Of a DNA stretch of 64,000 nt, positions 33,615-44,100 are shown in pieces (the stretch's first letter is position 1; each line of letters opens with the position of its first letter). Location: NCBI RefSeq assembly GCF_003755175.1, contig NZ_RKHX01000003.1, positions 496,001 through 560,000 on the forward strand, written 5' to 3'. The position numbers were made by a program, and so were the translations under genes. The notes beneath the pieces are model-generated. The model was not told the origin of the DNA. It searched no databases and saw only the letters and a program-made list of their open reading frames with translations. The DNA comes from Cellulomonas sp. PhB150. Lineage in GTDB: Bacteria > Actinomycetota > Actinomycetes > Actinomycetales > Cellulomonadaceae.

Positions 33615-33630
33615 CGTTTCACGTGAAACA
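33615..33630. other. parS centromere site 3, in the rsmG leader
   Basis: CGTTTCACGTGAAACA, perfect 14-bp core (33616-33629), ending 15 bases before the rsmG start and overlapping its ribosome-binding sequence (AGGGAG from 33629). ParB bound here could affect rsmG-parAB expression. Confidence 0.94.
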
Positions 33631-33644
33631 GGGAGTGTGCGCAG

Positions 33645-34322
33645 GTGGGAGAGAACGGCAACGTCGAGCAGGTCGACATCGACCCTCTCGACGGTGATCC
33701 GAGACTGCCGGCCTACTTCGGGGACGCGTGGGGGACAGTCAGTGCATTCCGCGACATGCTCGTGAGTGACGGGGTCCTTCGAGGCCTGATCGGTCCGCGT
33801 GAGGTGGGTCGTCTGTGGACGCGTCACCTGTTGAACTCCGCGGCCGTCACGCCGTACCTGCCTACGTCCGGGAGGGTCGTCGACCTGGGGAGCGGAGCGG
33901 GCCTGCCTGGGGTCGTGGTGGCGGCGATGCTGCCTGACACCGAGGTCGTGCTGCTGGAGCCCATGGAGCGTCGGACGGACTGGCTCACCGAGGTCGCCGA
34001 CCGCCTGCACCTCGACAACGTCGTCGTCCGGCGTGGGCGCGCTCAGGACGTCCACGGCGACCTCACGGCGGACGCCGTGACGTCTCGCGCGGTCGCATCC
34101 CTGGACAAGCTCTACCGCTGGGCGCTGCCGTTGCTCGGTCGCGGCGGGGCCCTGCTGGCCCTCAAGGGCGAGAAGGCCCAGGAGGAGGTCGACGCTGCCG
34201 GGGACGTCGGCCGCCGGCTCGGCGCAGGTCCCGCTGAGGTGCTGATGGCTTCGACACTGGACGGCGTCGAGATCACGCGCGTCGTCCGCGTCGTCCGAGA
34301 GGACGTCCGGCGTGTTCGGTAG
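33645..34322 (+). CDS. rsmG: 16S rRNA (guanine-N7) methyltransferase RsmG
   Basis: 225-residue SAM-dependent methyltransferase (GidB) that modifies G527 of 16S rRNA. Motifs include RLWTRHLLNSAAV, the SAM loop VVDLGSGAGLPGV, the acidic LLEPMERRTDWL and SRAVASLDKLYRWALPLL. Start GTG 33645 follows AGGGAG, which lies in the edge of a parS site. It overlaps parA by 11 bp. Adjacency to parA is conserved in many bacteria. Confidence 0.96.
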   Translation: MGENGNVEQVDIDPLDGDPRLPAYFGDAWGTVSAFRDMLVSDGVLRGLIGPREVGRLWTRHLLNSAAVTPYLPTSGRVVDLGSGAGLPGVVVAAMLPDTEVVLLEPMERRTDWLTEVADRLHLDNVVVRRGRAQDVHGDLTADAVTSRAVASLDKLYRWALPLLGRGGALLALKGEKAQEEVDAAGDVGRRLGAGPAEVLMASTLDGVEITRVVRVVREDVRRVR

Positions 34323-36219
34323 GAAGAAGCGTGGTGGCGAAGCGTCGACCACGACGGGAGCGCCCGTTGAGTCGCAGGCCGAGCCCTCGAGCACGCAGAC
34401 CGCCACGTCGGCGAACCGTGATGCCACGGCGGCACAGCCGGGCACCTGGTCCCCGCCAGCAGGCTCAACCTCGTCGGCCGCTCAGGCGCCCGACGCCGTG
34501 TCGTCAGTCGAACCGACGATCTACTCACCGGACGCGGCTCCCGAGTTGTCCCTTCCGCCAACAGCTTCTGGGCCCGAGAAGTCCGTCGGACCAGATCGCG
34601 GCGATGACGTGTCCGTTGCTGGCGGCTCGGTCCACCCAGCGCAGGACGGTGTGATCGAGCACGAGCGTGTTTCACGTGAAACGACGCGCAAGGTGGAGGA
34701 GCGAGCCGCCCGCACGGTCGGCGATGAAGCCAGGTCAGCGCCTTCCGTCCACGCCCTGCATGAGGATGCACGCGATGGGGAGGTGGTTTCACGTGAAACA
34801 GCTCCCGGCCGCCTCGATGGGCGAGGCGTCGAGGACGCGAACACCGGCGGGACGGAGCCCTACCGCTCGCCGCTGCGGGATGCTCGCGACGACGATCCAG
34901 TTTCACGTGAAACAGAGGGGCGCGCGTCATCGGACACCGGCAGCCTCAGCGGGGTCAGCGAGGCGGGCGAGGACGGCTCGGAGAGCCGCCCTCATACCGT
35001 TCCTCCGCACGCGGGGGACGACGGTGGAAATGCAACAGTGTCGCTCGCGGGTGCTGTGGGCGAGGGGACGAACGATCGCGAGGTTCCCGGGTCACGGAAC
35101 CCGATCGAGCACGGTCGGGGGCCGGCGCCCGAGACGAGTTCCGCCGACGTCGTTTCACGTGAAACAGTGAGCGCGGCAACACCGTTGCCACCCCGGACGA
35201 ACCAGCCTGACGGAGCCCACGCCCTCGTGAATGAGACCGATCCCGACGAGCGCCGCCGTGCCGCACTCGTCGAGAGCCTGCCGTCGGTGAGCGATGACAC
35301 GCCGCTGATGGCGGAGCTCAAGCAGGATGCCCAGCGACGCATCGAGCTCCGCGGCCGGCGATTCCCTAGCCCGCCCGAGACGCGCGTGATCACCGTCGCG
35401 AACCAGAAGGGCGGCGTCGGCAAGACCACCACGACCGTCAACCTCGCGGCCGCCCTCGCGCAGTCCGGACTCAACGTCCTCGTGCTGGACAACGACCCGC
35501 AGGGCAACGCGTCGACCGCCCTGGGCATCGAGCACCGTGCCGGAACGCCGTCGATCTACGAGGTCCTCGTCGAGAGCAAGCCGATGCACGAGGCGGTGCA
35601 GGTCTGCCCGGACATCCCCACCCTGTGGTGCCTGCCGGCGACGATCGACCTGTCGGGTGCGGAGATCGAGCTCGTCTCGATGGTGGCCCGCGAGACTCGC
35701 CTCCGGGTCGCGCTCGACGCGTACCTCGACTGGCGAGAGGCCAACGGCCAGGCGCGACTGGACTACGTGTTCGTCGACTGCCCGCCCAGCCTGGGGTTGC
35801 TCACGGTCAACGCCTTCGTCGTCGGACGCGAGGTGCTCATCCCCATCCAGTGCGAGTACTACGCGCTCGAGGGCCTCAGCCAGCTCCTCAAGACGATCGA
35901 GCTGATCCAGGCGCACCTGAACCAGGGCCTGCACGTCTCGACGATCCTGCTGACCATGTACGACGCACGGACGAACCTCGCTCAGCAGGTCGCGCAGGAG
36001 GTGCGCACGCACTTCCCGGAGCGGACCCTGCGGACGACCGTGCCGCGCTCGGTCAGGATCTCGGAAGCGCCGAGCTACGGCCAGACGGTCATCACGTACG
36101 ACGCGGGATCCTCGGGTGCGCTCGCGTACCTCGAGGCTGCCCGTGAGCTCGCGGACCGCGGCGCTGCCGCCGCGACCGCTTCACAGGACGCCACGCAGGA
36201 CGGCCAGGAGGAACGATGA
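34312..36219 (+). CDS. parA: Chromosome partitioning ATPase ParA with long disordered N-terminal extension
   Basis: 635-residue protein whose last ~270 residues are a canonical ParA ATPase: [21 protein letters not shown] (deviant Walker A, about 361-381, key KGGVGKT), [19 protein letters not shown] and the [18 protein letters not shown] segment. The first ~355 residues are low-complexity and acidic, more than doubling the usual size. Start GTG 34312 overlaps rsmG and follows GAGAGGA. Four parS sites lie in this extension, each in the same phase and encoding VSRET at residues 120, 159, 197 and 281. An internal start nearer the ATPase cannot be excluded. It overlaps parB as ATGA. Confidence 0.93.
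   Translation: MFGRKKRGGEASTTTGAPVESQAEPSSTQTATSANRDATAAQPGTWSPPAGSTSSAAQAPDAVSSVEPTIYSPDAAPELSLPPTASGPEKSVGPDRGDDVSVAGGSVHPAQDGVIEHERVSRETTRKVEERAARTVGDEARSAPSVHALHEDARDGEVVSRETAPGRLDGRGVEDANTGGTEPYRSPLRDARDDDPVSRETEGRASSDTGSLSGVSEAGEDGSESRPHTVPPHAGDDGGNATVSLAGAVGEGTNDREVPGSRNPIEHGRGPAPETSSADVVSRETVSAATPLPPRTNQPDGAHALVNETDPDERRRAALVESLPSVSDDTPLMAELKQDAQRRIELRGRRFPSPPETRVITVANQKGGVGKTTTTVNLAAALAQSGLNVLVLDNDPQGNASTALGIEHRAGTPSIYEVLVESKPMHEAVQVCPDIPTLWCLPATIDLSGAEIELVSMVARETRLRVALDAYLDWREANGQARLDYVFVDCPPSLGLLTVNAFVVGREVLIPIQCEYYALEGLSQLLKTIELIQAHLNQGLHVSTILLTMYDARTNLAQQVAQEVRTHFPERTLRTTVPRSVRISEAPSYGQTVITYDAGSSGALAYLEAARELADRGAAAATASQDATQDGQEER
34668..34683. other. parS centromere site 4, inside parA
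   Basis: TGTTTCACGTGAAACG with perfect 14-bp core (34669-34682). In the parA frame it encodes V120-S-R-E-T. Confidence 0.94.
34785..34800. other. parS centromere site 5, inside parA
   Basis: GGTTTCACGTGAAACA, perfect core (34786-34799). Encodes VSRET at parA residues 159-163. Confidence 0.94.
34899..34914. other. parS centromere site 6, inside parA
   Basis: AGTTTCACGTGAAACA, perfect core (34900-34913). Encodes VSRET at parA residues 197-201. Confidence 0.94.
35151..35166. other. parS centromere site 7, inside parA
   Basis: CGTTTCACGTGAAACA, perfect core (35152-35165). Encodes VSRET at parA residues 281-285. It is the origin-distal member of the cluster. Confidence 0.94.
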
Positions 36220-37265
36220 GCGAGAAGCGACGTGGGCTGGGCCGAGGGCTCGGCGCGCTGATCCCGACGGCACCCGAGGGGGACCAGCGTCCGACCGGCG
36301 GAGACCGACCGGCCGACCTGTTCTTCGGTGAGCCGCGCAGCAATGGCGCTGCGGCAGCCACATCGTCGGAGAGCGAGGTCGCCGAGACCGCTGCTCCCGA
36401 AGCGCCTGCCGCCGCTCCCGCAGCGGCCTCCGAGCACGACCTGCTACCCGTGCCGGGTGCGCGCTTCGCCGAGCTCCCGGTCGGGGAGATCCGCCCCAAC
36501 CCGCGCCAGCCGCGCACCGTCTTCGACGAGGATGCGCTCGCCGAGCTGGTCGGTTCGATCAAGGAGATCGGCGTCCTGCAGCCGGTCGTCGTCCGCCAGG
36601 TCGCCGACGGCTACGAGCTGATCATGGGCGAGCGCCGCTGGCGCGCGACGCAGGAGGCCGGCCTCGACACCATCCCGGCGATCGTCCGGGAGACCGAGGA
36701 CGGCGACCTGCTGCGCGACGCGCTGCTCGAGAACCTCCACCGCTCGCAGCTCAACGTGCTCGAGGAGGCCGCGGCCTACCAGCAGCTGCTCGACGACTTC
36801 GGCTGCACCCACGAGCAGCTCGCGAGCCGGATCCACCGGTCGAGGCCGCAGATCTCGAACACGCTGCGGCTGCTGAAGCTGCCGCCGCTGGTCCAGCGCC
36901 GGGTTGCCGCCGGCGTCCTGAGCGCGGGTCACGCCCGCGCGCTGCTCGGCCTGAACGATGGAGCAGCCATCGAGCGGCTCGCTCAGCGCATCGTCGCCGA
37001 GGGCCTGTCCGTCCGAGCGGTCGAGGAGATCGTCGCGATGGGCACCGACGACGCTCCGCGTCGGCGTCCCGCGCCGCGGGCGGGCATCCGCAACGAGGCT
37101 CTCGATGATCTCGCCTCGAGGCTCTCGGACAAGTTCGAGACGCGGGTGAAGGTCAGCCTCGGCAAGTCGCGCGGACGACTGACGGTCGAGTTCGCGTCCG
37201 TCCAGGATCTCAACCGGATCCTGGGCAGCCTCGCACCTGAGGACCCGGGCCTCCTCAAGGGCTGA
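36216..37265 (+). CDS. parB: Chromosome partitioning protein ParB
   Basis: 349-residue CTP-dependent DNA clamp that loads at parS. It has the N-terminal ParA-contact motif [14 protein letters not shown], an Ala-rich linker, the ParB/Spo0J CTPase domain with [29 protein letters not shown] and [18 protein letters not shown], a helix-turn-helix ([15 protein letters not shown]) that reads parS, and the C-terminal dimer domain ([19 protein letters not shown], key residues). ATGA overlap with parA. It ends the operon. Confidence 0.97.
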   Translation: MSEKRRGLGRGLGALIPTAPEGDQRPTGGDRPADLFFGEPRSNGAAAATSSESEVAETAAPEAPAAAPAAASEHDLLPVPGARFAELPVGEIRPNPRQPRTVFDEDALAELVGSIKEIGVLQPVVVRQVADGYELIMGERRWRATQEAGLDTIPAIVRETEDGDLLRDALLENLHRSQLNVLEEAAAYQQLLDDFGCTHEQLASRIHRSRPQISNTLRLLKLPPLVQRRVAAGVLSAGHARALLGLNDGAAIERLAQRIVAEGLSVRAVEEIVAMGTDDAPRRRPAPRAGIRNEALDDLASRLSDKFETRVKVSLGKSRGRLTVEFASVQDLNRILGSLAPEDPGLLKG

Positions 37266-37357
37266 CGCGGGTGCCGGGACCGGTGCGCGAGGACAGTGAG
37301 GTCAGAGCCGACAAATCGGGACGTACCGGTCGCCAGAAGCGTCGTGTACGAGTCGCG

Positions 37358-38305
37358 TCAGGCAGCGAGAGAAGCCCGCACCAGGGATCGGTACAAGTCT
37401 CCAAGATTGTGCCCAGCGGCCTCTGCGGCCTGGGGCAAAAGTGACGTTTCGGTCATGCCTGGGGCGACGTTGACCTCGAGGAACTGCACCTCGCCGGAGG
37501 CCGTCACGATCAGATCGGTCCGCGAGATGCGCACCAGTCCCAGGGCCTGGTGTGCGGTGACGGCGACCGCCGCCACCTCGGCGGCGAGTGCCGCGGACAG
37601 TCGCGCCGGCGCGAAGTACTCGGTCCGCCCGGGGTTGTACCGGGCGTCGTAGTCGTACGGGCCGTCGGTCACGATCTCGACCGCGGGGAGGGCGGTCGGT
37701 CCGGAGCCGGTGTCGACGACGGAGACCGCGACCTCGGTGCCGATGACGGCGCGCTCGATGAGGGCGGTGTCGCTGTACGCGAAGCAGTCGACCATGGCCC
37801 GCGGCAGCTCGTCGGCGGACGTGACGAGGTTGACGCCGAGCGCCGAACCACCACGCGACGGCTTCACGACGAGCGGCAGACCCAGGCGGGCGACGAGGGC
37901 GGCGAGCACCCGGGACGCGCCGAGCTCCCGGAACAAGGACTGGGGGAGCGTCACGAAGTCCGGCGTGCGCAGCCCCGCCCGCGAGACGACGGTCTTGGCG
38001 ATCGGCTTGGACCACGCCACCCGGCTCTCGCGCGGTCCGGTGCCGAGCAGTGGCAGGCCGAGCAGCTGGACGACGTCGCGGACGGAACCGTCCTCGCCCG
38101 ACGTGCCGTGCAGGAGTGGCCAGACCAGGTCCGGCCGCAGCTCCGTCAGAGCCGGGACGAGGTCGGCGTCGACGTCGTGGATCGAGACGTCGACACCGAC
38201 CGAGCGCAGCGCCTCGGCGACGCGACGTCCCGAGCGCAACGAGACGTCGCGTTCGTGCGAGAGACCGCCGGCCAGGATGACGACCCGCGGGGAAGCAGCG
38301 CCCAT
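37358..38305 (-). CDS. ddl: D-alanine--D-alanine ligase
   Basis: 315-residue ATP-grasp enzyme that makes the D-Ala-D-Ala end of peptidoglycan precursors. The N-terminal ILAGGLSHERDVSLRSG and PLLHGTSGEDGSV are family motifs; LPLVVKPSRGGSALGV holds the ATP-grasp Lys and Ser, and the metal/ATP site reads FLEVNVAPGMTETSLLP. It overlaps the upstream aminotransferase by one base. A ddl gene at parB is not universal in Actinobacteria; a second ddl near leuD is usual, so this may be an additional copy. Confidence 0.9.
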   Translation of the reverse strand: MGAASPRVVILAGGLSHERDVSLRSGRRVAEALRSVGVDVSIHDVDADLVPALTELRPDLVWPLLHGTSGEDGSVRDVVQLLGLPLLGTGPRESRVAWSKPIAKTVVSRAGLRTPDFVTLPQSLFRELGASRVLAALVARLGLPLVVKPSRGGSALGVNLVTSADELPRAMVDCFAYSDTALIERAVIGTEVAVSVVDTGSGPTALPAVEIVTDGPYDYDARYNPGRTEYFAPARLSAALAAEVAAVAVTAHQALGLVRISRTDLIVTASGEVQFLEVNVAPGMTETSLLPQAAEAAGHNLGDLYRSLVRASLAA

Positions 38306-39648
38306 CAGGAGATGTCCGGGCCGGGTGCGTCCACGACACCGTCCGGGATCGAGGACGTCGTGCCGAACAGCTCGACGAGCTCGCGCTCACCGGCGACGAC
38401 CGAAGCCAGCCGGCGGACGCCCTCGCGGATGCGTTCGGGCGTCGGGAAGCAGTACGACAACCGCATGTGGGACGCACCGCCGCCGTCGTAGTAGAACGCC
38501 GTGCCCGGGACATACGCCACCCGGGCGGTCACGGCGCGGGGGAGCATGTCCTTGGAGTCGAGTCCGTCGGGCAGCTTGACCCAGACGTAGAACCCGCCGT
38601 CGGGCACGTTCCATGACGCCTCGGGCAGGTGCTCGGCCAGCGCCGAGACCGTCGCGTCGCGTCGTTCACGGTAGAGCTCGCGGTACGACTTGATCTGACC
38701 CTGCCAGTCGCAGGTGGAGAGGTAGGTCGAGATGGCGATCTGCGACGCCGACGACGGGCACAGGATCGCGGACTCCGAGGCGAGGACCAGCTTCTCGCGC
38801 ACGGCGTGGGGCGCCACGACCCAGCCGACGCGGTAGCCCGGCGCGAAGGTCTTGGAGAACGAGCCCAGGTAGAGCACGCCCTCGTCGTCCATCGACCGGA
38901 TCGCCGGGCGCGGCTCGCCCTCGAAGCCGAGCAGGCCGTACGGGTTGTCCTCCAGGACGAGCATGCCGTACCTGCGCGCGATCGCCAGGACGGCGGGGCG
39001 GCGCTCGGTCGACAGGGAGACGCCGGCGGGGTTGTGGAAGTTGGGCACCGTGTAGAGGAACTTGACGCGCCGGCCGGCTGCGGCGAGGGAGGCGAGCGTC
39101 TCCTCGAGCGCGGCGGGCACGAGGCCGTGCTCGTCGATCGGGGTGTGCACGACGTCGGCCTGGTAGGCGCGGAAGACCCCGAGGGCGCCGACGTAGGACG
39201 GCGCCTCCGCGACGACGACGTCACCCGGGTCGATGAAGATGCGTGTGACCAGGTCCAACGCCTGCTGAGACCCGGTCGTGACGACCACGTCGTCGGGATG
39301 GGCGTCGATGCCCTCGAGGCGCATGACGTCGAGGATCTGCTCACGCAGCGTGACGTCGCCCTGCCCGGAGCCGTACTGCAGCGCCTGCAGCCCGCGCTGC
39401 GAGACGACGCGCGAGGCGACGTCGGACAGCACGTCGAGCGGGAGACCGTCGAGATAGGGCATGCCGCCTGCGAGCGAGACCACCTCGGGGCGGTTGGCCA
39501 CCGCGAACAGGGCGCGGATCTCCGAGGCACGCATGCCGTGCGTGCGCTGGGCGTACGCACCGAGCCAGGGGTCGAGGCGGGTGCCGGCGGCAGCGGAGGA
39601 CGTGGGGGGGCCCGCCGTCTCGCCGGCGGGCACGATGCGCTCGATCAT
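38305..39648 (-). CDS. PLP-dependent aminotransferase (class I/II, LysN/MocR-like fold)
   Basis: 447-residue fold-type I aminotransferase. It has GSQQALDLVTRIFIDPGD, FHNPAGVSLSTERR, the Asp of LEDNPYGLLGFEG and the Schiff-base lysine in YLGSFSKTFAPGYRVGW. There is no N-terminal winged helix, so it is an enzyme and not a MocR regulator. The closest kind is 2-aminoadipate/valine-pyruvate type transaminases; the substrate is not determined. Start ATG 39648. It shares an operon with ddl, which hints at amino-acid supply for the wall, an inference only. Confidence 0.85.
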   Translation of the reverse strand: MIERIVPAGETAGPPTSSAAAGTRLDPWLGAYAQRTHGMRASEIRALFAVANRPEVVSLAGGMPYLDGLPLDVLSDVASRVVSQRGLQALQYGSGQGDVTLREQILDVMRLEGIDAHPDDVVVTTGSQQALDLVTRIFIDPGDVVVAEAPSYVGALGVFRAYQADVVHTPIDEHGLVPAALEETLASLAAAGRRVKFLYTVPNFHNPAGVSLSTERRPAVLAIARRYGMLVLEDNPYGLLGFEGEPRPAIRSMDDEGVLYLGSFSKTFAPGYRVGWVVAPHAVREKLVLASESAILCPSSASQIAISTYLSTCDWQGQIKSYRELYRERRDATVSALAEHLPEASWNVPDGGFYVWVKLPDGLDSKDMLPRAVTARVAYVPGTAFYYDGGGASHMRLSYCFPTPERIREGVRRLASVVAGERELVELFGTTSSIPDGVVDAPGPDIS

Positions 39649-39690
39649 CCGTGCAGTGTCGCACGCACGGCGAGCGCACCGGCCGGAGGC

Positions 39691-40023
39691 TCACACCGTG
39701 GCGAGCACGCCCTCGATCTGTTCGGTGATGCTCGCCTTGGGGCGCGCGCCGATGACCGACTGCACGAGCTCGCCGCCCGCGTAGAAGTTGAGCGTCGGGA
39801 TCGACACGATCCCGTAGTCGCCGACCACGCGGGGGTTCTCGTCGGAGTTGATCTTGACGATCTTCACCCGGCCGTCGTACGTCTTGGACAGCTCCTCGAG
39901 CACGGGCGCCACCATGCGGCACGGGCCGCACCACGGCGCCCAGAAGTCGACGACCACGGGGATGTCGGAGCCGAGCACCTCCGCGGCGAACGTGTCGTCG
40001 GTGACTTCGGTGACGGAGCTCAT
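39691..40023 (-). CDS. trxA: Thioredoxin
   Basis: 110-residue thioredoxin with the active site [11 protein letters not shown] (Cys32 and Cys35) and cis-Pro in [14 protein letters not shown]. It reduces disulfides with electrons from TrxB. ATG 40023 overlaps the trxB stop as ATGA, so the reductase and its substrate are co-translated. Confidence 0.96.
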   Translation of the reverse strand: MSSVTEVTDDTFAAEVLGSDIPVVVDFWAPWCGPCRMVAPVLEELSKTYDGRVKIVKINSDENPRVVGDYGIVSIPTLNFYAGGELVQSVIGARPKASITEQIEGVLATV

Positions 40024-41021
40024 CGTGCCTCCTCCAGGACGGGCGCGGGGCCCAGGTCGGGGACCGGGTCGGCCAGCCCGTCCTCGAGCGCCGCGAGGAA
40101 GTGCTGGGCGTCCAGGGCGGCGGAGCAGCCGGAGCCGGCCGCGGTGATGGCCTGGCGGTAGGTGTGGTCGACGAGGTCGCCGCACGCGAACACGCCGGGC
40201 AGGTTGGTCGCGGTGGTGCGGCCCACGACCTTGACGTAGCCGGCGTCGTCGAGCTCGATCTGCCCGACGAGCAGCTCGGAGCGCGGCACGTGGCCGATCG
40301 CGACGAACACGCCCGTGGCGGGGTGCTCGCGGGTCTCGCCCGTCACCGTGTCGCGCAGCGTCACTCCGGTGACCTTGGCGTCGCCGGCGATACCGACGAT
40401 CTCGGAGTTCCACGCGAACTCGATCTTCGGGTCGTTCGCGGCGCGGTCGGCCATGATCTTCGAGGCGCGCAGCTGGTTGCGGCGGTGGACCATCGTGACG
40501 CGCTTGCCGAACCGGGTCAGGAACGTGGCCTCCTCGACCGCGGAGTCACCGCCGCCGACGACGATGATCTCCTGGTCCTTGAAGAAGAACCCGTCGCAGG
40601 TCGCGCACCAGGACACGCCGCGACCGGACAGACGCTTCTCGTCGTCCAGACCCAGCTCGCGGTACGCCGACCCGGTCGACAAGATCACCGACCGGGCCAG
40701 GTAGGTCTCTCCACCGGAGACGACGATCTTCTTGACCGGGCCGTCGAGCTCGAGCGACGTCGCGTCGTCCCACAGCACCTCGGCACCGAAGCGCTCGGCC
40801 TGCTTCTGCAGGTTCTCCATGAGCTCGGGGCCCTGGATGCCGTCGGGGAAGCCCGGGAAGTTCTCGACCTCGGTCGTGTTCATCAAGGCGCCGCCCGCGG
40901 TCACCGAGCCGGCGACGATCAGCGGGGCGAGCCCGGCACGTGCTGCGTAGATGGCCGCGGTGTAGCCGGCAGGGCCCGAACCGACGATCACGAGGTCGCG
41001 CACGGTGCTGTCCTGAGTCAC
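40020..41021 (-). CDS. trxB: Thioredoxin-disulfide reductase
   Basis: 333-residue NADPH-dependent flavoenzyme. FAD site [19 protein letters not shown], redox-active pair in [16 protein letters not shown] loop [12 protein letters not shown] and the C-terminal FAD motif [15 protein letters not shown]. Start GTG 41021 ([11 protein letters not shown]) has GAAGGA upstream. trxB-trxA beside murJ is the normal actinobacterial arrangement. Confidence 0.97.
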   Translation of the reverse strand: MTQDSTVRDLVIVGSGPAGYTAAIYAARAGLAPLIVAGSVTAGGALMNTTEVENFPGFPDGIQGPELMENLQKQAERFGAEVLWDDATSLELDGPVKKIVVSGGETYLARSVILSTGSAYRELGLDDEKRLSGRGVSWCATCDGFFFKDQEIIVVGGGDSAVEEATFLTRFGKRVTMVHRRNQLRASKIMADRAANDPKIEFAWNSEIVGIAGDAKVTGVTLRDTVTGETREHPATGVFVAIGHVPRSELLVGQIELDDAGYVKVVGRTTATNLPGVFACGDLVDHTYRQAITAAGSGCSAALDAQHFLAALEDGLADPVPDLGPAPVLEEAR

Positions 41022-41107
41022 GAGATGGTCCTTCTGTGTGGCGAACGATCGAGTCGGTGGGGCTGTCGCAGTCAACCGATCCTAGGCGGGATCTGTTCCG
41101 CGAGCCG

Positions 41108-44100
41108 TCAGGACAGCTCGATCTCGTTGAGCTCGAGCCGGAAGGAGCCGTCGCTCGCCGTCGGTAGCTCGGTGATCCACAGCGTCAGCTCCTCGGTCTC
41201 GGTGGCGGGGTCGAGCGTGAACGTGACCTCAGAGCCGAACTCGCCCTCGGCGAGCAGCTTGCCGCCGCTCGGGTCGGACTTGCCCGTGGCCCGGATCTCG
41301 ACGTGCCCACCCGACCCGTTCGCGTGCAGCGTGACCGTGTGGACCGTGGTCGGGTCCTCGAGCTTCATGACGTATCCGACGCCGTTCTTGAAGCCGGCGA
41401 AGTCCGCCCGCTTGTACGTCATCGTGTACCAGTACGTCGACGGGTCGCCGTCGAACGCGCGGTCGACGGCCTCCTCGTGCTCGCCGTCGTCGTCGGACGG
41501 GTCCACGGAGGTCGCCGAGCCGATCACCGGTGGGACGGTCGACTCCGCGGGAGACGACGGCTCCGGCGACGGGCTGCTGGGCTCGTCAGAGGTCGGCTCC
41601 GGGCTGGCCGAGGTCGACGTCGACGGGCTGGGAGCCGGCGCGCCGGTGTCGAGCGAGCTGAAGAGTGCCTTGAACGCGAAGACCACGCCGATGACGACCG
41701 CGATCCCGACCAGGACCAGGACGAGCGCGGTCGGGTTGAAGCGCCGGCGCGGCTCGGTGTCGTACTCCTGCTCCTCGACGATGCGGTCGAAGTCGAAGCC
41801 GCCGACGAGCGTCGGTGCGGGCTCGGGCGCAGGAGAGGGGTCACCCGGCGGCTCGTCGTTCCACGCCCGAGCGGTCGCCGCGGCGCCCACCGCACCGGCG
41901 GCCCCGAACGCTGACGTGCGCGTGGGGGCGGCGGGCGGCGGCGTGCCCGGCCGGTTGACCCCGGCGGGCGGCGGCTGCGCGTCGTACGACGTGCGGATCG
42001 ACTCGCGCTGCACGGCGATCGGGGCGGTGTCCTCCATGTCGTCGACGTCGAAGTCGTCGTCGGCCGGCACCGCAGGCGCCTCGGGAGCGGCCACCACCGG
42101 GACCGGCCCGGTCGCGACCTGCACGGCCCGGATCGCGCCCCACGGCTCGAGCTCGCGCACGAGCTCGCCGGGGCTGTGGGGACCGTCGTCGTTCGGGCCG
42201 AGCGTCACCGCGCAGAGGGTGTCCAGGTCGCCCGGGACGTCCGCGACGAGCTCGGCCGGCGGGACCGGCAGCCCGTCGACGGTCGGCGCCTCGGGCAGGT
42301 CGACGCCGAAGGACGGCAGCGACGGATCGGCGGGCCAGTGGCCGGTGAGCGCGGCGTACAGCACACGGACGAGGCCGACGGTGTCCGCGCGCGTGGTCGT
42401 GTGGGCGTCGCGCGCGACGATGCCCAGGAGGCCGGCGTCCAGGCCGAGGCCGGAGACGACGATGCGGCCGTCGTCGGTGACGTGCAGCGAGGAGGGGCGC
42501 AGCGCCAGGTGGTGGACGCCGCGTCGCCGGGCGACCTCGAGCGCGGCCGCAGCCTCGCCGGCGATCGCGCGGGCCTGGTCGGCCGTCAGCGGGCCGCGCG
42601 CCAGCAGGTCGGCGAGGGAGGGACCGGTGACCTGCTCGGAGACGACGTAGCCGTGGCCCTCGTGCGTGCCGACGTCCAGCACCCGCACGAGGCGCGCGTC
42701 GGTGACGAGGGCGGCGCGGCGCGCGCCGTCGAGCCCCTGCGAGATGTGGCCCGACGAGAGGACGTGGACACGCACCGGTCGGTCGAGGATCTGGTCGGTG
42801 GCCTGCCACGCGGTCGCCCCGGGCAGGTCGGACTCGGCGGGCTGGACGACCCGGTAGCGGCCCGAGAGCACGGCGCCCCGCCCGACGACCTCGCTCACGG
42901 CACCTCCAGCATCGACGGGACCGCCCGGCGGACGGTTCCCTGTGTGCAGCCTAGACGCGCGACCGCGCACCTTCGCGAGGAGCGGACCCATCAGGGTGTC
43001 GAGCTCGGAGACGCGCATGAGCCGCAGCGCAGCCAGGTAGGCGAGTCCCATCACGGTGCCGACGACGACGCACTCGATGATCGCGGCGATGTTCCCGCCG
43101 GACAGGACGGCCCGCAGCACGACGAGCGCCACCAGGCCGAACCCTGCCGCGACGGCGCCGGCCAGCAGCGCCTGGACGTGGACGCGCAGCACGCGCGGGC
43201 CGTCGAGCGTCCGGAGCCTGCCGCGCAGCATCCACAGGCCGAGCACGGCGCCGACGAGGTAGGAGACGCTCATCGCCAGCCCGGCACCGGCCACCCAGGA
43301 GCGCGGCTCGAGCAGGTTGCGGCCCAGCAGCGTCCCGCCGACGACGACCACGGCCATGACGATCTGGATCGGCACCATGCCGCGCGCGTCCTCGTACGCG
43401 TAGTAGACGCGCTGGCACATCGACCAGGCCCCGAACGCGGGCAGCCCGACGATCATCGTCACGACGACCGGGGAGACGGCGTGCACCTGCGCGTCGGACG
43501 AGGTCCACAGCAGGATCTGCGTGATCGGGACCGCCAGCACCGCGACGACCGCCGTCGCGAGCACGGTGAAGAGCCCGACGACGCGCAGGCCGCTGGACAG
43601 CGTCGCCCGGACGCCGTCGACGTCCTTCTCGTGCGCCTGGCCGGACAGCCGGGTGAACAGGGCCGTGGCCAGCGAGACCGTCACGAGCGAGTGCGGCAGC
43701 ATGAAGATGAGGAAGGCCCAGTCGTACGCGGCGTTGCCGGCGACCACACCCCCGCCGGCCGCGCCGGGCGCGTCCGCGGCGACGTTCGAGACGACGATGT
43801 ACCCGAGCTGGCCGATCGTGAGGCCGACGAGCGTCCAGCTCGCGACCTTGCCCGCGCGGCCGAGCCCCGAGCCGCGCAGCCCCCAGCGGACCCGGGCGCG
43901 CACGCCCGAGGCCCGCAGCGCCGGGATGAGGACCACGGCCTGCGCGATGACGCCGAGCGTCGCCGAGCCGGCGAGCAGCGTCGTCTGCCCCGTGGTCCAG
44001 TTCGCCGCGACCTCGATGCCGCCGGGGCCCGCCTTCGCGGCGCCGAACATCGCGATGAACACGGCGAAGCCGGCGATCGACACGATGTTGTTGACCACCG

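Noticed and set aside
41022..41107. sigM/anti-sigma genes expected between murJ and trxB
   Set aside because: The gap is only 86 bp; no such genes are present here, although mycobacterial relatives carry them.
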